64,000 bases of DNA from Sphingomonas radiodurans (GTDB taxonomy: Bacteria > Pseudomonadota > Alphaproteobacteria > Sphingomonadales > Sphingomonadaceae). A program made the position numbers and the translations under genes. The notes beneath the pieces were generated by a model that did no database searches, was not told where the DNA came from, and worked only from the letters and a program-made list of their open reading frames with translations. Each line of letters starts with the position of its first letter. Position 1 is the first letter of the stretch. The stretch spans positions 310,001 to 374,000 of the forward strand of contig NZ_CP086594.1 in NCBI RefSeq assembly GCF_020866845.1, read 5' to 3'. This document shows positions 36,580-46,218 of the stretch, piece after piece.

Positions 36580-36726
36580 CTTTGGAAAAAAGCATTATCA
36601 CTTAAGTTTGCGCGTGTGCGGAACCTCTGTCGATCGCGCGCCGTGCGAAAAGCAGTCAGCGCGGAAGTCGCGCCTCGATCCGCGGCTTACCGAGCGCCTG
36701 CTTCCCCTCCAGCGTGAGAAAGGGGA

Positions 36727-37056
36727 TCACGGGATGATCTCCAGCGCCGCGATTTTTCCGGCGTTCAGGCCAAAGAAGTAGCGCAGATCCACGGGGCTGC
36801 CCGGAAAGTCGCCCACGACGTGGCTGGTAACGACCGTCCGGTCGCCCTCGGCCACGAGCGCAAACGGCTCAACAGTATAATTGTAGGTGGACGAAGCCTC
36901 GGCCTTCCATTGCCGGATCGCGTCCTTTCCGACGTAGGCATTGCCTTCGTCCTTCACCACGGCGTCATCGGTGAAGCAGCTCGCGACTGCCGCAGCATCG
37001 CTCACTTGATCGGCGGCGAAGTAGCGCGCGATCGGATCAGGCAGTTCGATCTCCAT
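36727..37056 (-). CDS. SnoaL-like / NTF2-fold protein
   Basis: 109 residues: [59 protein letters not shown] and [19 protein letters not shown] small cone-shaped NTF2-like fold found in isomerases and stress proteins; the substrate is unknown. GGAG precedes the ATG. Divergent from the LysR gene, which probably regulates it. Confidence 0.88.
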   Translation of the reverse strand: MEIELPDPIARYFAADQVSDAAAVASCFTDDAVVKDEGNAYVGKDAIRQWKAEASSTYNYTVEPFALVAEGDRTVVTSHVVGDFPGSPVDLRYFFGLNAGKIAALEIIP

Positions 37057-37138
37057 CGTCTTTCTCCGGTCTGAAAGCCGCAGCGGAGCCAATGATCCGC
37101 CGCAATGCGACCGATATTTAGAAGTGGATTTTCCCATC

Positions 37139-37177
37139 GATAATCGGGATAAATAAGGACGTAACATCGCGATTATC
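37139..37177. promoter_or_regulatory. Inverted repeat, candidate LysR operator
   Basis: GATAATCG (37139-37146) and CGATTATC (37170-37177) form a perfect 8-bp inverted repeat, about 31 bases centre to centre, in the 127-base gap between divergent snoaL-like and lysR genes, just before the lysR start. The layout fits a LysR tetramer site. Confidence 0.5.
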
Positions 37178-37183
37178 AGGACA

Positions 37184-38137
37184 ATGGCGCGGCAAGGACT
37201 AATCGAACTGCAGTCGGTCCTCGCCATCGCGCGCCGCGGCTCGTTCCGCGCGGCAGCGCTCGATCTCGGAATGTCGACGACCGCGCTGAGCAACGCGATC
37301 GCCAAGCTCGAACGCGAGCTCGGCGTGCGTCTGTTCAACCGCACCACCCGCAGCGTCTCGTTAACCGATGCCGGCCGGCACTTCGTCGATCGGATCGGTC
37401 CTGCACTCGAGGACATAACCGAGGCGATGGCCGTTGCCCGATCGCAGCAGGAAACGCCGTCCGGCACGCTGCGGATCAACGCCTTCGCAACTGCCGCGCG
37501 CGAGATCCTGCCATCTCTTCTGCTGCCCTTCCTGCGGCGCTACCCACAGGTCCATATCGATCTGGTCACCGAAGGGCGGCTCGTCGACATCGTCGCCGAT
37601 GGCTTCGATCTCGGAATTCGCAGCGCGGATCTCGTGCCGAGCGACATGATCGCGATCCCGCTGGTGCCGCATCGGCGCCACGTCGTGGTCGGCTCACCAG
37701 CCTATTTCCAAGGCAACGCCGTTCCGCAGGCCCCGCCTGACCTGCTCAACCAAGCATGCATCCGCATCCGCTTGCCCAATGGCCAACTGTATCGCTGGCG
37801 CTTCGAGAAGGACGGGCAACCCTTACAGGTGGATGTCCAAGGCCCGATCACGCTCGATGAGACCAGCCTCTCGCGGTTCGCAGTCCTGGAAGGCGTCGGC
37901 CTCGGCTTCTTCATGGAGCCGGACGTCCGAGACGAACTGGCCGCGGGGCGCCTCGTGCGCGTGCTGGAAGATTGGACGCCACCGCTGCCCGCGCTGTCCC
38001 TCTATTATCCCGGTCGACGAAATCCGTCGGCGGCCTTTCGCGCCTTCATCGAGCATGCTCGCGCGTTTGCCGCAGCGCAGGCGGGGAGCTCTGCTAGGGA
38101 TGGCAAAACTCGATCCGGAGCCATCGCTCCTCGTTAG
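37184..38137 (+). CDS. LysR-family transcriptional regulator
   Basis: 317 residues. N-terminal winged helix ([54 protein letters not shown]) and a C-terminal effector domain ([20 protein letters not shown] onwards). Effector unknown. It probably controls itself and the divergent NTF2-like gene. Confidence 0.94.
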   Translation: MARQGLIELQSVLAIARRGSFRAAALDLGMSTTALSNAIAKLERELGVRLFNRTTRSVSLTDAGRHFVDRIGPALEDITEAMAVARSQQETPSGTLRINAFATAAREILPSLLLPFLRRYPQVHIDLVTEGRLVDIVADGFDLGIRSADLVPSDMIAIPLVPHRRHVVVGSPAYFQGNAVPQAPPDLLNQACIRIRLPNGQLYRWRFEKDGQPLQVDVQGPITLDETSLSRFAVLEGVGLGFFMEPDVRDELAAGRLVRVLEDWTPPLPALSLYYPGRRNPSAAFRAFIEHARAFAAAQAGSSARDGKTRSGAIAPR

Positions 38138-38322
38138 TCGCCCCGAAGCCGCAAGCGCGGATTGGTACGCCTTCCAACTTCGCCCCCTCTCACCCGGCAT
38201 TTTTCAGCTCGTCGCTTTCGGAACGATTCGAACGCCGGTCTAACTTAGGTGAGAGAGTTAGCGCGCAACGCCATCGCATGATTGGCGTTCTAACGATGCA
38301 CCCACCCCCCCTCCCAGGGTGC

Positions 38323-38363
38323 AAAGCCGGCGGGCACCCCCCCCCTTTACGCCCGCCGGCTTT
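38323..38363. terminator. Bidirectional terminator-like hairpin
   Basis: AAAGCCGGCGGGC (38323-38335) and GCCCGCCGGCTTT (38351-38363) make a 13-bp stem between the convergent lysR and phasin genes. T-runs are short on both sides, so termination strength is uncertain. Confidence 0.7.
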
Positions 38364-38370
38364 CTTCCAA

Positions 38371-38766
38371 TCAATCCTTGTCCGACGATCCCCGCAGCGG
38401 CGTCACGGCATCGCGCCCGAACCGCATGATAAGCTCGCCGATCTCGCGTGCCTGCGTCATGTTGCGCTGGTTCTGTTCGCGCAGATAGTCGCCCTGGATC
38501 TTCATCACTTGCGACAAATCGTTCGCGCCCGCTGCGGCACGCATCGCGGCAAACGCCTCGCGTGCATTCTGCTCGGCCTGGTCGAGCATGCGCAGCCCGA
38601 TCGTCTTGTTGCCCTCGACCACCTTCTCGCCCGACGCCTTCACCGCCGCACCGGCCCGCCGCGCCGGATCGGCGACCTTCTCCTCGAACGTCTCGCGCAC
38701 CTTCTGCGCCCCGGCGCGCATCTTGCCCTCGGTCGTTGTCTCGGTCGTCTGATCGGTATCGGCCAT
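38371..38766 (-). CDS. Phasin family protein
   Basis: 131 residues, helical and amphipathic: GKMRAGAQKVRETFEEKVAD, VVEGNKTIGLRMLDQAEQNA, MKIQGDYLREQNQRNMTQAR. Phasins coat PHA or neutral-lipid granules. AAGGAG fits ATG 38766; the ATG at 38769 overlaps the WS/DGAT stop, so the two are coupled. Confidence 0.88.
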   Translation of the reverse strand: MADTDQTTETTTEGKMRAGAQKVRETFEEKVADPARRAGAAVKASGEKVVEGNKTIGLRMLDQAEQNAREAFAAMRAAAGANDLSQVMKIQGDYLREQNQRNMTQAREIGELIMRFGRDAVTPLRGSSDKD

Positions 38767-40274
38767 CATCTGTCTCCTTTGCTGCGGGTTGCCGCCTTTT
38801 TCTTCTCGGGCAGCTTGTTGTCGTTCACCTCGATGGGCGGCGCCGCGATCGCGGGCCGCGTCGTCGCTGCCTGGTGCAGTGCCGCGAACGTCGATCGCAA
38901 CGCATCGGCATAGGTCGCAGGATCGGGCAGCACGTCGCGGCATGCGGTGAAGCTGATCGCGATCGTGTCGCCATAGCTATACACCGGATGGATGATCCCC
39001 ATCCCGTCGAACACCGGCCCGGTGCCGTACATGCCCACCATCCGCGCGCCGCAGAAATACAGCGGCACGCGGCTGCCCGGCACGTTCGTCACCACGCAAT
39101 TATACGCCGGCGCATGCGCGTTCGCCGCGCCGATCCGCGTGTAGAGCCTCGCACCCAGCCCGGCGAGCGCGCTCGGCATCAGCTGCGAATAATCCGCCAG
39201 GTTCTTCGCGCCGACGGCATTGGTCAGCGCCTTGGAATTGACCGCCTCGTCATGCACGAAGCGCAACCGCTCGAGCGGATCCTCGATCTGCGTGCCCAGC
39301 CCCACGACCATCGCCGACACGAGATTGCCCAGCGCCGCCTTCTCGCCCTGCCCGCGCACCGAGATCGGCGCCATCGCGGTCAGCGTGTCCTTGGGCAGCT
39401 CGCCGCGCCCCTGCAGATACGTCCGCATCGCGCCGCCGACGATCGACAGCACCACGTCGTTCACCGTCGCGCCCGGCACCGCGTCCTTGATCGCGCGCAC
39501 GTCCTTCAGCGGGAACGGCACCGCATCCCACACGCGATGCGCGCCGACCTTGCCGTTGAACGGCGTTCGCGGCGCCGGCCGGGCGTTGCGCACCGATACG
39601 TCGCCCTTGCCCACCTGCGCCGCGAGCTTGCCCATCCCCGGCAGCGAGCGCCCGATCGTCTCCATCACCCGCATCGGCTGGACGAGGTTGTTGAGATACG
39701 ACCGCGCCAGCAGATCGGCGACTTGCGGCATGTTCTCGGGCTTCCACGGATCGTCGCCCTCGGGCGGAGTCGTATCGGGCGAGATCGAATGCACCGCGGC
39801 GGACATCTCGACCCCGCTCATCCCGTCGATCGCGGCATGATGCACCTTGCTGACGAGCGCGAAGCAACCCGGTGGCAGCCCTTCGATATTGTCGAGCCCC
39901 TCGACGACGGTGAATTCCCACAACGGCTTGGTGAGATCCATCGGCCGCGAATGCAGCCGCGCGGTCTGGATGCACAGTTGCCGCCAATCGCCGGGCTTGG
40001 GCAGCGCGATGTGCCGCACGTGATATTCGATGTCGAACTCGGGATCCTCGATCCAATACGGATGATCAAGATCGAATGGCACCCGCACCAGCCGCTGCCG
40101 GAACGATCGCGCCCCGCGCAGCCGCGCCTCGATGAAGCCAAGGATGTCCTTGAACCGCACGAACCCGCCCGGCGCGGTCGACGGATCATAGATCGCGACC
40201 GATCCGATGTGCATCGGCGTGTGCGGCGTTTCGAGGTACACGAACGACGCATCCTGCGCGGACAACTGCTGCAT
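38766..40274 (-). CDS. Wax ester synthase / diacylglycerol acyltransferase
   Basis: 502 residues. The catalytic HHxxxDG motif is VSKVHHAAIDGMSG; NDVVLSIVGGAMRTYL and VTNVPGSRVPLYFCGARM are typical WS/DGAT elements. Joins acyl-CoA to fatty alcohols or diacylglycerol, making wax esters or triacylglycerol. AGGAGA precedes ATG 40274. Its stop overlaps the phasin start. Confidence 0.94.
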   Translation of the reverse strand: MQQLSAQDASFVYLETPHTPMHIGSVAIYDPSTAPGGFVRFKDILGFIEARLRGARSFRQRLVRVPFDLDHPYWIEDPEFDIEYHVRHIALPKPGDWRQLCIQTARLHSRPMDLTKPLWEFTVVEGLDNIEGLPPGCFALVSKVHHAAIDGMSGVEMSAAVHSISPDTTPPEGDDPWKPENMPQVADLLARSYLNNLVQPMRVMETIGRSLPGMGKLAAQVGKGDVSVRNARPAPRTPFNGKVGAHRVWDAVPFPLKDVRAIKDAVPGATVNDVVLSIVGGAMRTYLQGRGELPKDTLTAMAPISVRGQGEKAALGNLVSAMVVGLGTQIEDPLERLRFVHDEAVNSKALTNAVGAKNLADYSQLMPSALAGLGARLYTRIGAANAHAPAYNCVVTNVPGSRVPLYFCGARMVGMYGTGPVFDGMGIIHPVYSYGDTIAISFTACRDVLPDPATYADALRSTFAALHQAATTRPAIAAPPIEVNDNKLPEKKKAATRSKGDR

Positions 40275-40350
40275 CGGCCTCTCCTGATCGCCTTTTCGGC
40301 GTTCACGCGATGCTGGGCGGTGCGTCGCCCAAGAGCAAGCCTGATTTCAG

Positions 40351-40797
40351 TTAACGAACTGCGTAAAGCGTCGACACGTCCTGCTTCGTCCCCGCCAGCG
40401 CGATCGTCCGCCCGTCTTGCACCTGCGGCATCGCGACCAGCCGGATCCAGCGACTTTCGCACGCGCTCGGCCGGATCTCGACATCGACCGTGAAGCCGCG
40501 GTGATGGCGGATCGCGTGCGCGCGCAGCCGCTCCATCACCACGCGCGATCCCTCTTCATATCGCCGCACCGTCTCGTGGCGGGACAGCGCTGGCACGCGC
40601 GGCAGGCCGAACAGGTCGAAGATGCCATCCGACCAACTGAGCGCGTTCGTCGCGACGTCGCACGACCAGCATTCGGCCGGCCCGAAATAGCCGATCGTCG
40701 CGCCCACCAGCCCGTGCGAAAAATGCGCTTGGGCATCGCAGGCCGCCCAGCTGTGGTGAAGCGCGAGCGGTTGCGTCGGCAACATGCGGAAGGTCAT
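40351..40797 (-). CDS. PAS-domain protein
   Basis: 148 residues comprising one PAS-like sensor fold: GPAECWSCDVATNALSWSDG, IFDLFGLPRVPALSRHETV, RRYEEGSRVVMERLRAHAI, RWIRLVAMPQVQDGRTIALA. There is no output domain, so it acts by protein contact or is a remnant. Lies 32 bases after the P450 gene. Confidence 0.75.
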   Translation of the reverse strand: MTFRMLPTQPLALHHSWAACDAQAHFSHGLVGATIGYFGPAECWSCDVATNALSWSDGIFDLFGLPRVPALSRHETVRRYEEGSRVVMERLRAHAIRHHRGFTVDVEIRPSACESRWIRLVAMPQVQDGRTIALAGTKQDVSTLYAVR

Positions 40798-40829
40798 TTA
40801 CGATAGGGTCCTGAGCCTTAGGGTAAGCG

Positions 40830-43800
40830 CTATTTGCCGAAGCCGAACACGTCCTGATGGAAGCGCCCGTCGGCAATGAGCCCCTCCAGCCACTCGGACC
40901 CTTGCGCGTGCTCGTCGCCCGCCTGCTGCATCTGGATGCGGATCAGCGTGTCGCGCACCGCGGGCGCCATGAACTTGCCATCGCCGCAAAGGAAGATCGA
41001 CGCGCCCGCCTGCAGCGCCGCCCAGACCCGCTCCTGCTCCGCCCACAGCGCATCCTGCACGAACTTCCAGGGATGCGACGGCACCGCGGAGAAGGCCGTG
41101 TAGAGCGTCGCCACGCCGTCCGCCTCCCACTGCGCCATCTCGTCGCGACAGAACCAGTCGTGCTCGGGATGGCGGCACCCGAAGAACAACAGGCTCGCGG
41201 CCACGTCCTCGCCCGCCTCCGCCTGCACGGCCCGCTCCTGCAGGAAGCCCCGCAACGGCGCGAACCCGGTCCCCGGCCCGATCAGGATCATCGGCACCGA
41301 TGCATCCGCGGGTGGCGCGAACGGTGGATTGGGCCGGCGGACATAGCCGAACACATGCTCGCCCGCCGCGACCGATCCCATATAGCCCGAGGCGAAGCCA
41401 CGATGCTCGCCCAGCCCCGACCACGCCGGCGCCGCCATCGTCCCCACGATCAGATCCGCGATGTCCGCCGACACCAGCGGCGACGACGCGATCGAATAGA
41501 AGCGTGGCGCGATCGGCGCGGAAAGCTCGACCAGCGACTCGAACGAAAGCTCCGCGGCCGGATGCGCGTTAAGAAGGTCGATCAGCGTCAGCCGCTTCGA
41601 CGAAACCGCCGCCTCGTAATCCTCCTCAACCGCCGCCAGCTTGCGCTTCGTATCTGGGCAGCGCGTCTGCGCCGCCACCACGCCCAGCGCGCGTTTGGGC
41701 AACGGATCGGAAAGCTCGACGAAGTCGGTCAGCAACTGCGCCACCGTCACGGTCTGCCCCAACGGCAGGTGCTTGAACCGCCCGCCCTGCCCGTCCAGCC
41801 GCACCTGCCGCGTACCATCCAGCCCCAACCGATCGATCGCCCGCGCCACCAGATCGGGCCGGTTGCGCGCATAAACCGCGATATGGTCACCCGCCTGATA
41901 CACTTGCCCTTCGGGCAGCCGTATACGGATCAGCCGAGTCGAGGGCCGCGGCGGCTCCTGCGCAAAGTCCCACAGCCCAGCCGCCGGCCGCACCAGCTCC
42001 TCATTGCTCACGATCTCCAGCCGCTGCGCATGTTCGGGCAGCGCCTGCGCCCGCGTATCTGCCGCATCGACCAAGGTCAGCGACAGAGAGGCGGTCGATT
42101 CGCTCGGCCCGCTTTCGCTGCCCAGCGCCTTCCACACGTCGCGCACGAACTTGCTCACCGCACCATCGAAATCGCCCTGCCCGTCCGCCTCGGCCCGCGG
42201 CACGATCACTGTCGCGCCCGCCGCCTCAACCGCCGCGGCGATCCGTTTCGGAAACACCTGATAATTCGGCCACTGGCTGTTGCCGACGCCGAGCACCGCC
42301 ACCCGCGCGCCCGACCAATCGGCGTCATCGAACAGCCCGGCATCCAGCGCCCGCTCCACCTCGATCGCGCTGTCGGGCGCCCGGCCGTTATACGTCGCGG
42401 TGACGATCACGATCACCTTGTCCTGCGGCGCCGCACCGCCTTTGAAGCTCTCGTCGAGCGAGCGCACCACCACCTCGAACCCGTCGAGTCGCGCGCGCTC
42501 GGCGATCTCCTCCGCAATATCGCGCGCCGTGCCGAGCGACGATCCGTACAGTACCGCGAATTGCTGCCCCGTCCCGGTTACCGATCCGATCGCCACGTCA
42601 TTCGCCGGCTCCGGCGCGGCGCTCGCCATCTGCAACCGCTCGTGCGGCTGGCGCAGGCGAATCCGCATCCAGAAATCGTCGGGCTTGATCGACAGCGTTT
42701 CCTTGATCGCCAGCTTGTACGAATGCGGATCGCTGATCGAGAAGCGCCTAAGCATCATCGCCATCGCGATCTTCGCCTCGACCATCGCGAACTGCCGCCC
42801 AATGCACGCGCGTTCGCCATTGCCGAACGGCTTGTAGGCATGCGGATGCCGCGCCGCTTCCGCCTCGGGCAGCCAGCGGTCGATATCGAAGGTGTCGGGG
42901 TCCGGCCAGGCGTCGGGAAAACGGTGCAGCCCCGGCGCGAACACGTTCACCGGGCGATCCTTGCGCATCAGCCACTTGCCGCCGATCAACGTATCTTCGA
43001 ACGGCGCGAGGCTGAATACCGGCGCGGTAGGCCATAGTCGCAGCGCCTCCTTCAGGATGCGTTCGATCACCTCGAGCTTCGCGACGTGGCTGTAATCCGG
43101 CCGCACATCGCCAGGCATCACGCGATCGACCTCGGCATAAGCCTGCGCGAGGATCGCGGGGTTGCGCAGCAGATAACTGAACGCGAACGTCAGCATGCCG
43201 CTCGTTGTCTCGTGACCCGCAATCAGGAAGGTGAGCACCTGATAGCGGATGTTGATGTCATCCAGCTGCTCGCCCGTTTCCGGGTCGGCCGCGGTCAGCA
43301 TCAGGTTGAGCAGATCCTTGCCGTCGGTTGGGTTCACCCGGCGATCGGCGATGATCCCGTCGACCAGCGCGTTCATCTCGGCGATGTCGGTCTCGTATTG
43401 CGCCTTCGCCTTCTTGGCGAAGCGGTTCTGGATCGGCAGCCGCGTGATCGTCGACAGGGCCTCGCCGAGCGACCGGCCCAATGCGAGCAGAAAACTGTCG
43501 AGCTCCTCGCGCTCGAACGAATTGAAGCGATGCCCGAATCCGGCAATCGCGATCGAATCGAGCGTCAGCCGCGTCATGTCGTCGGCCACGAGCACATCGG
43601 TTCCTGCCGCGCGCTCCCACTTGGTGACGAGTTGGTCGCACACCTCGACGATCATGTCGAAATAGCCGCGCATCGATCGCTGGCTGAACGCCGGCAGCAG
43701 GATGCGGTGCGCCTTGCCCCAGTTCGGCTCCTCGCTGAACGCGGTGAACAGCCCGTCGCCGGCGAACTTGCGGACGACCCGAAGTCCCGGCCCCGGCATC

Positions 43801-44039
43801 TTGCGAAACCGCGTCTCGTCCGACATTTCGGCGACCAGATCGGGGTTGGTCACGAACAGCGATACGCGGCTGCCGAAGCGCAGCTTGAAAATGCCTTCGG
43901 GGAAATCGCGGCTTACGTGCAACAGATGCCCCATCAATCCCGCGCGCGCGATTTGGTGAAGGTGCCCCACCACCGGCAGGCCAGGCGGCGCGGGAATCGG
44001 CGTGCGTGCCTCTTTGGGCTCCATCGCGTTCGTCGCCAT
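40830..44039 (-). CDS. Self-sufficient cytochrome P450/NADPH-P450 reductase (CYP102 family)
   Basis: 1069 residues, the P450 BM3 architecture. P450 domain (1-460): FAGDGLFTAFSEE (BM3 Phe87 conserved), the I-helix FLIAGHETTSGML, and the haem loop FGNGERACIGRQF with the thiolate Cys. Then a flavodoxin domain (FAVLYGSSLGTARDIAEEIA), an FAD domain (APRFYSIASSPL) and an NADPH domain (GPGTGFAPLRGFLQER). Expected to hydroxylate medium or long-chain fatty acids without separate redox partners. AGGAGA precedes the ATG. Confidence 0.95.
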   Translation of the reverse strand: MATNAMEPKEARTPIPAPPGLPVVGHLHQIARAGLMGHLLHVSRDFPEGIFKLRFGSRVSLFVTNPDLVAEMSDETRFRKMPGPGLRVVRKFAGDGLFTAFSEEPNWGKAHRILLPAFSQRSMRGYFDMIVEVCDQLVTKWERAAGTDVLVADDMTRLTLDSIAIAGFGHRFNSFEREELDSFLLALGRSLGEALSTITRLPIQNRFAKKAKAQYETDIAEMNALVDGIIADRRVNPTDGKDLLNLMLTAADPETGEQLDDINIRYQVLTFLIAGHETTSGMLTFAFSYLLRNPAILAQAYAEVDRVMPGDVRPDYSHVAKLEVIERILKEALRLWPTAPVFSLAPFEDTLIGGKWLMRKDRPVNVFAPGLHRFPDAWPDPDTFDIDRWLPEAEAARHPHAYKPFGNGERACIGRQFAMVEAKIAMAMMLRRFSISDPHSYKLAIKETLSIKPDDFWMRIRLRQPHERLQMASAAPEPANDVAIGSVTGTGQQFAVLYGSSLGTARDIAEEIAERARLDGFEVVVRSLDESFKGGAAPQDKVIVIVTATYNGRAPDSAIEVERALDAGLFDDADWSGARVAVLGVGNSQWPNYQVFPKRIAAAVEAAGATVIVPRAEADGQGDFDGAVSKFVRDVWKALGSESGPSESTASLSLTLVDAADTRAQALPEHAQRLEIVSNEELVRPAAGLWDFAQEPPRPSTRLIRIRLPEGQVYQAGDHIAVYARNRPDLVARAIDRLGLDGTRQVRLDGQGGRFKHLPLGQTVTVAQLLTDFVELSDPLPKRALGVVAAQTRCPDTKRKLAAVEEDYEAAVSSKRLTLIDLLNAHPAAELSFESLVELSAPIAPRFYSIASSPLVSADIADLIVGTMAAPAWSGLGEHRGFASGYMGSVAAGEHVFGYVRRPNPPFAPPADASVPMILIGPGTGFAPLRGFLQERAVQAEAGEDVAASLLFFGCRHPEHDWFCRDEMAQWEADGVATLYTAFSAVPSHPWKFVQDALWAEQERVWAALQAGASIFLCGDGKFMAPAVRDTLIRIQMQQAGDEHAQGSEWLEGLIADGRFHQDVFGFGK

Positions 44040-44166
44040 CGCGTCTCTCCTGTGCTGGTCATTCAGAAAACACAGGCGCGATGGGCGCGCAAGGTGCCGT
44101 TGGGGAAGCTTGCGCCCGCCTCACGTTGCGCCGAAACGGGGAAGGCCCCGGCCGAAAGGACCATGA

Positions 44167-44310
44167 ATGCGAGTCGCCTTCACCTTGCTTCCGCTGCTGC
44201 TCGCTGCCCCCACGGCCGCGCAGGATCCAGCTGTCGATGCTGCTGCTCAAAGCGAAAGTCGAACCGAAGCAAACGAAAGCGCGTTTTTCGCTTTGGCGAC
44301 GTTCGTATGA
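44167..44310 (+). CDS. Small secreted peptide coupled to cyclophilin gene
   Basis: A 47-codon frame: ATG CGA GTC start, a signal-peptide-like N-terminus (MRVAFTLLPLLLAAPTAAQ) and a short acidic tail ending ATFV. AAAGGA lies seven bases upstream. Its TGA overlaps the cyclophilin ATG (ATGA). It may be a translational leader for the next gene or a short secreted peptide. Confidence 0.5.
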   Translation: MRVAFTLLPLLLAAPTAAQDPAVDAAAQSESRTEANESAFFALATFV

Positions 44311-44966
44311 TCCGCGCAATTTTCATTGCCTCCGCTTTGCTGCTCGGTTCCCCCGCGGCCGGGCAATCTGGAGAGTCGCTCGCCCGGGAAACGCCTCCGA
44401 TTTCCCCCGCAATTACCCCGGAAGTGCGCGTCGCGATCACGACCGCAGAGGGGCCGATCGTGCTCGCAATCGACAAGGATAAGGCGCCGATCACGGCAAC
44501 CAACTTCCTGAAATATGTCGATGGAAAAAAGCTAGACGGAACAGTATTTTACCGGACAGTGAAGGTCGCGCCCGGCTATGGTTTCATCCAGTTCGGCACT
44601 CAGAACGATCCCAAGCGCACCCTCCCGCCGATAGCTCATGAACCAACCTCGAAAACCGGGCTAAGTCACGTAGATGGCGCCATTTCCATGGCGATGGCGT
44701 CGCCCGGCACATCGCGCGGAGATTTCTTCATCATCGTCGGCAACACGCCGGCGATGGACGCGGAGGGCTCCAACGCCGGATACGCGGTGTTCGGCCGCGT
44801 AGTCGAGGGAATGGACGTCGTCCGCCGCATCATGGAACTCCCGACCTCTCCAACGAAGGGGGAAGGAATCATGAAAGGTCAAATGCTTGAGCCGACAGTC
44901 TCAGTGAAGACCGCACGTCGCGCCCCGACGCCAGCCGTCGCTCCCGTCAGCAAGGATCTCCCATGA
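44307..44966 (+). CDS. Periplasmic peptidyl-prolyl isomerase, cyclophilin type
   Basis: 219 residues with a signal peptide (AIFIASALLLGSPAAG). Cyclophilin core: VAITTAEGPIVLAID, ATNFLKYVDGKKLDGTVFYR, GYGFIQFGTQNDP, GAISMAMASPGTSRGDFFII. Catalyses proline isomerisation of envelope proteins. Overlaps the small peptide gene before it and the amidohydrolase after it by four bases each. Confidence 0.9.
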   Translation: MIRAIFIASALLLGSPAAGQSGESLARETPPISPAITPEVRVAITTAEGPIVLAIDKDKAPITATNFLKYVDGKKLDGTVFYRTVKVAPGYGFIQFGTQNDPKRTLPPIAHEPTSKTGLSHVDGAISMAMASPGTSRGDFFIIVGNTPAMDAEGSNAGYAVFGRVVEGMDVVRRIMELPTSPTKGEGIMKGQMLEPTVSVKTARRAPTPAVAPVSKDLP

Positions 44967-46183
44967 ACGCCCGCATCGACTGGAGCGCCGCCGGCGCCGC
45001 CGAGCTCACCGACGCCGTCGCGCTGCGCCGCGCCATCCACGCCGAGCCGGAAATCGGCAACGACTGTCCGAAGACAACCGCAAAGCTGAAGGCCGCCCTG
45101 GCCGGACTTCCGCTGGAAATACATGACAGTAAGACCACCACCGGCTTCGTCGCCATCCTCCGCGGCGGGCGCGCCGACGCCGCCGGCAGCAACATGCGCA
45201 CCGTCCTCCTGCGCGGCGACATGGATGCGCTCCCGATGACCGAGGAAACCGGCCTCGACTATGCGTCCACCATCCCCGGCGCGATGCACGCCTGCGGCCA
45301 CGACGCCCACTCTGCGATGTTAGTTGGTGCCGCTAAGGCATTGAGCGCGCGGCAAAATGATATCCCCGGCACGATCGTCTTCATGTTCCAGCCGGGTGAG
45401 GAAGGCCACCACGGCGCGAGGCACATGATCGAAGACGGCCTGCTCGACATCGCCCGCCCAGAGGCGGCCTTCGCCCTCCATATCTCCCCGAACGCACCAG
45501 CTGGGGTCTTCGTCGGCCGCGAAGGCCCCCTCCTCGCCTCCACCGACACCGTCCTCGCGACGATCCGCGGCAAGGGTGGCCACGCCGCGATGCCACACGA
45601 CTGCATCGATCCGATCCCCGCCGCCTGCGAGATCGTCACGGCATTACAAACGTTTATCGCGCGTCGTATCCCCGTGGCGGACCCCGCGGTGCTGACCATG
45701 ACGCAGTTTCACGCCGGCAGCAGCCACAACATCATCCCCGATGAAGTGAAGTTGATGGGCACGCTGCGCACGCTCTCCGAGCACACGCGCGAGAAAGCCC
45801 GCGCCGCCTTCCGGCAGATAACGGCCAGCATCGCAGCGGCGCACGATTGCGAAGCGGATGTGACGATTGATCCCGGCTATCCGGTCACCTTCTGCGACCC
45901 CCGCGCGACCGCGATGATGCGCGACGTCGCCGGCACCCTCTCGGGTGAGCATGGCTGGTCGCAGATGCCGGCGCCGATGATGGGCGGCGAGGATTTCTCC
46001 TACGTTCTTCGTGATATACCAGGCGCGATGGCCTTTGTCGGCGTTGCTTCACCCGACAGCGATCCTCGAACCAACCCGCCGTTGCACAACACCCGCATGA
46101 CGATTGAAGAGGATGTGATGGCCAAAGGGATCGCAATGCACTGCACGCTGGCCGAGCGATTCTTGGAACGCGGCTGGGAGTGA
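44963..46183 (+). CDS. M20-family amidohydrolase (hippurate hydrolase-like)
   Basis: 406 residues. Metal-binding and catalytic motifs: LRGDMDALPM, HACGHDAHSAML, FQPGEEGHHGA and MMGGEDFSYVL. Cleaves N-acyl amino acids or similar amides; substrate unknown. No signal peptide. The ATG overlaps the cyclophilin stop (ATGA). Confidence 0.92.
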   Translation: MNARIDWSAAGAAELTDAVALRRAIHAEPEIGNDCPKTTAKLKAALAGLPLEIHDSKTTTGFVAILRGGRADAAGSNMRTVLLRGDMDALPMTEETGLDYASTIPGAMHACGHDAHSAMLVGAAKALSARQNDIPGTIVFMFQPGEEGHHGARHMIEDGLLDIARPEAAFALHISPNAPAGVFVGREGPLLASTDTVLATIRGKGGHAAMPHDCIDPIPAACEIVTALQTFIARRIPVADPAVLTMTQFHAGSSHNIIPDEVKLMGTLRTLSEHTREKARAAFRQITASIAAAHDCEADVTIDPGYPVTFCDPRATAMMRDVAGTLSGEHGWSQMPAPMMGGEDFSYVLRDIPGAMAFVGVASPDSDPRTNPPLHNTRMTIEEDVMAKGIAMHCTLAERFLERGWE

Positions 46184-46218
46184 CCTCCTCACTTATTTGG
46201 TGAGGAGTGTAAGCTAAA

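Noticed and set aside
38448..40493. 681-codon open frame opposite the phasin and WS/DGAT genes
   Set aside because: Arg/His/Pro-rich composition with no recognisable domain; it mirrors the third-position GC bias of the real gene.
40857..43037. 726-codon open frame opposite the P450 fusion
   Set aside because: Low-complexity Arg-rich translation without motifs, fully inside a well-supported enzyme gene.
43086..44306. Long upstream extension of the cyclophilin frame
   Set aside because: It runs antisense through the P450 gene; the signal peptide at 44307 marks the true start.
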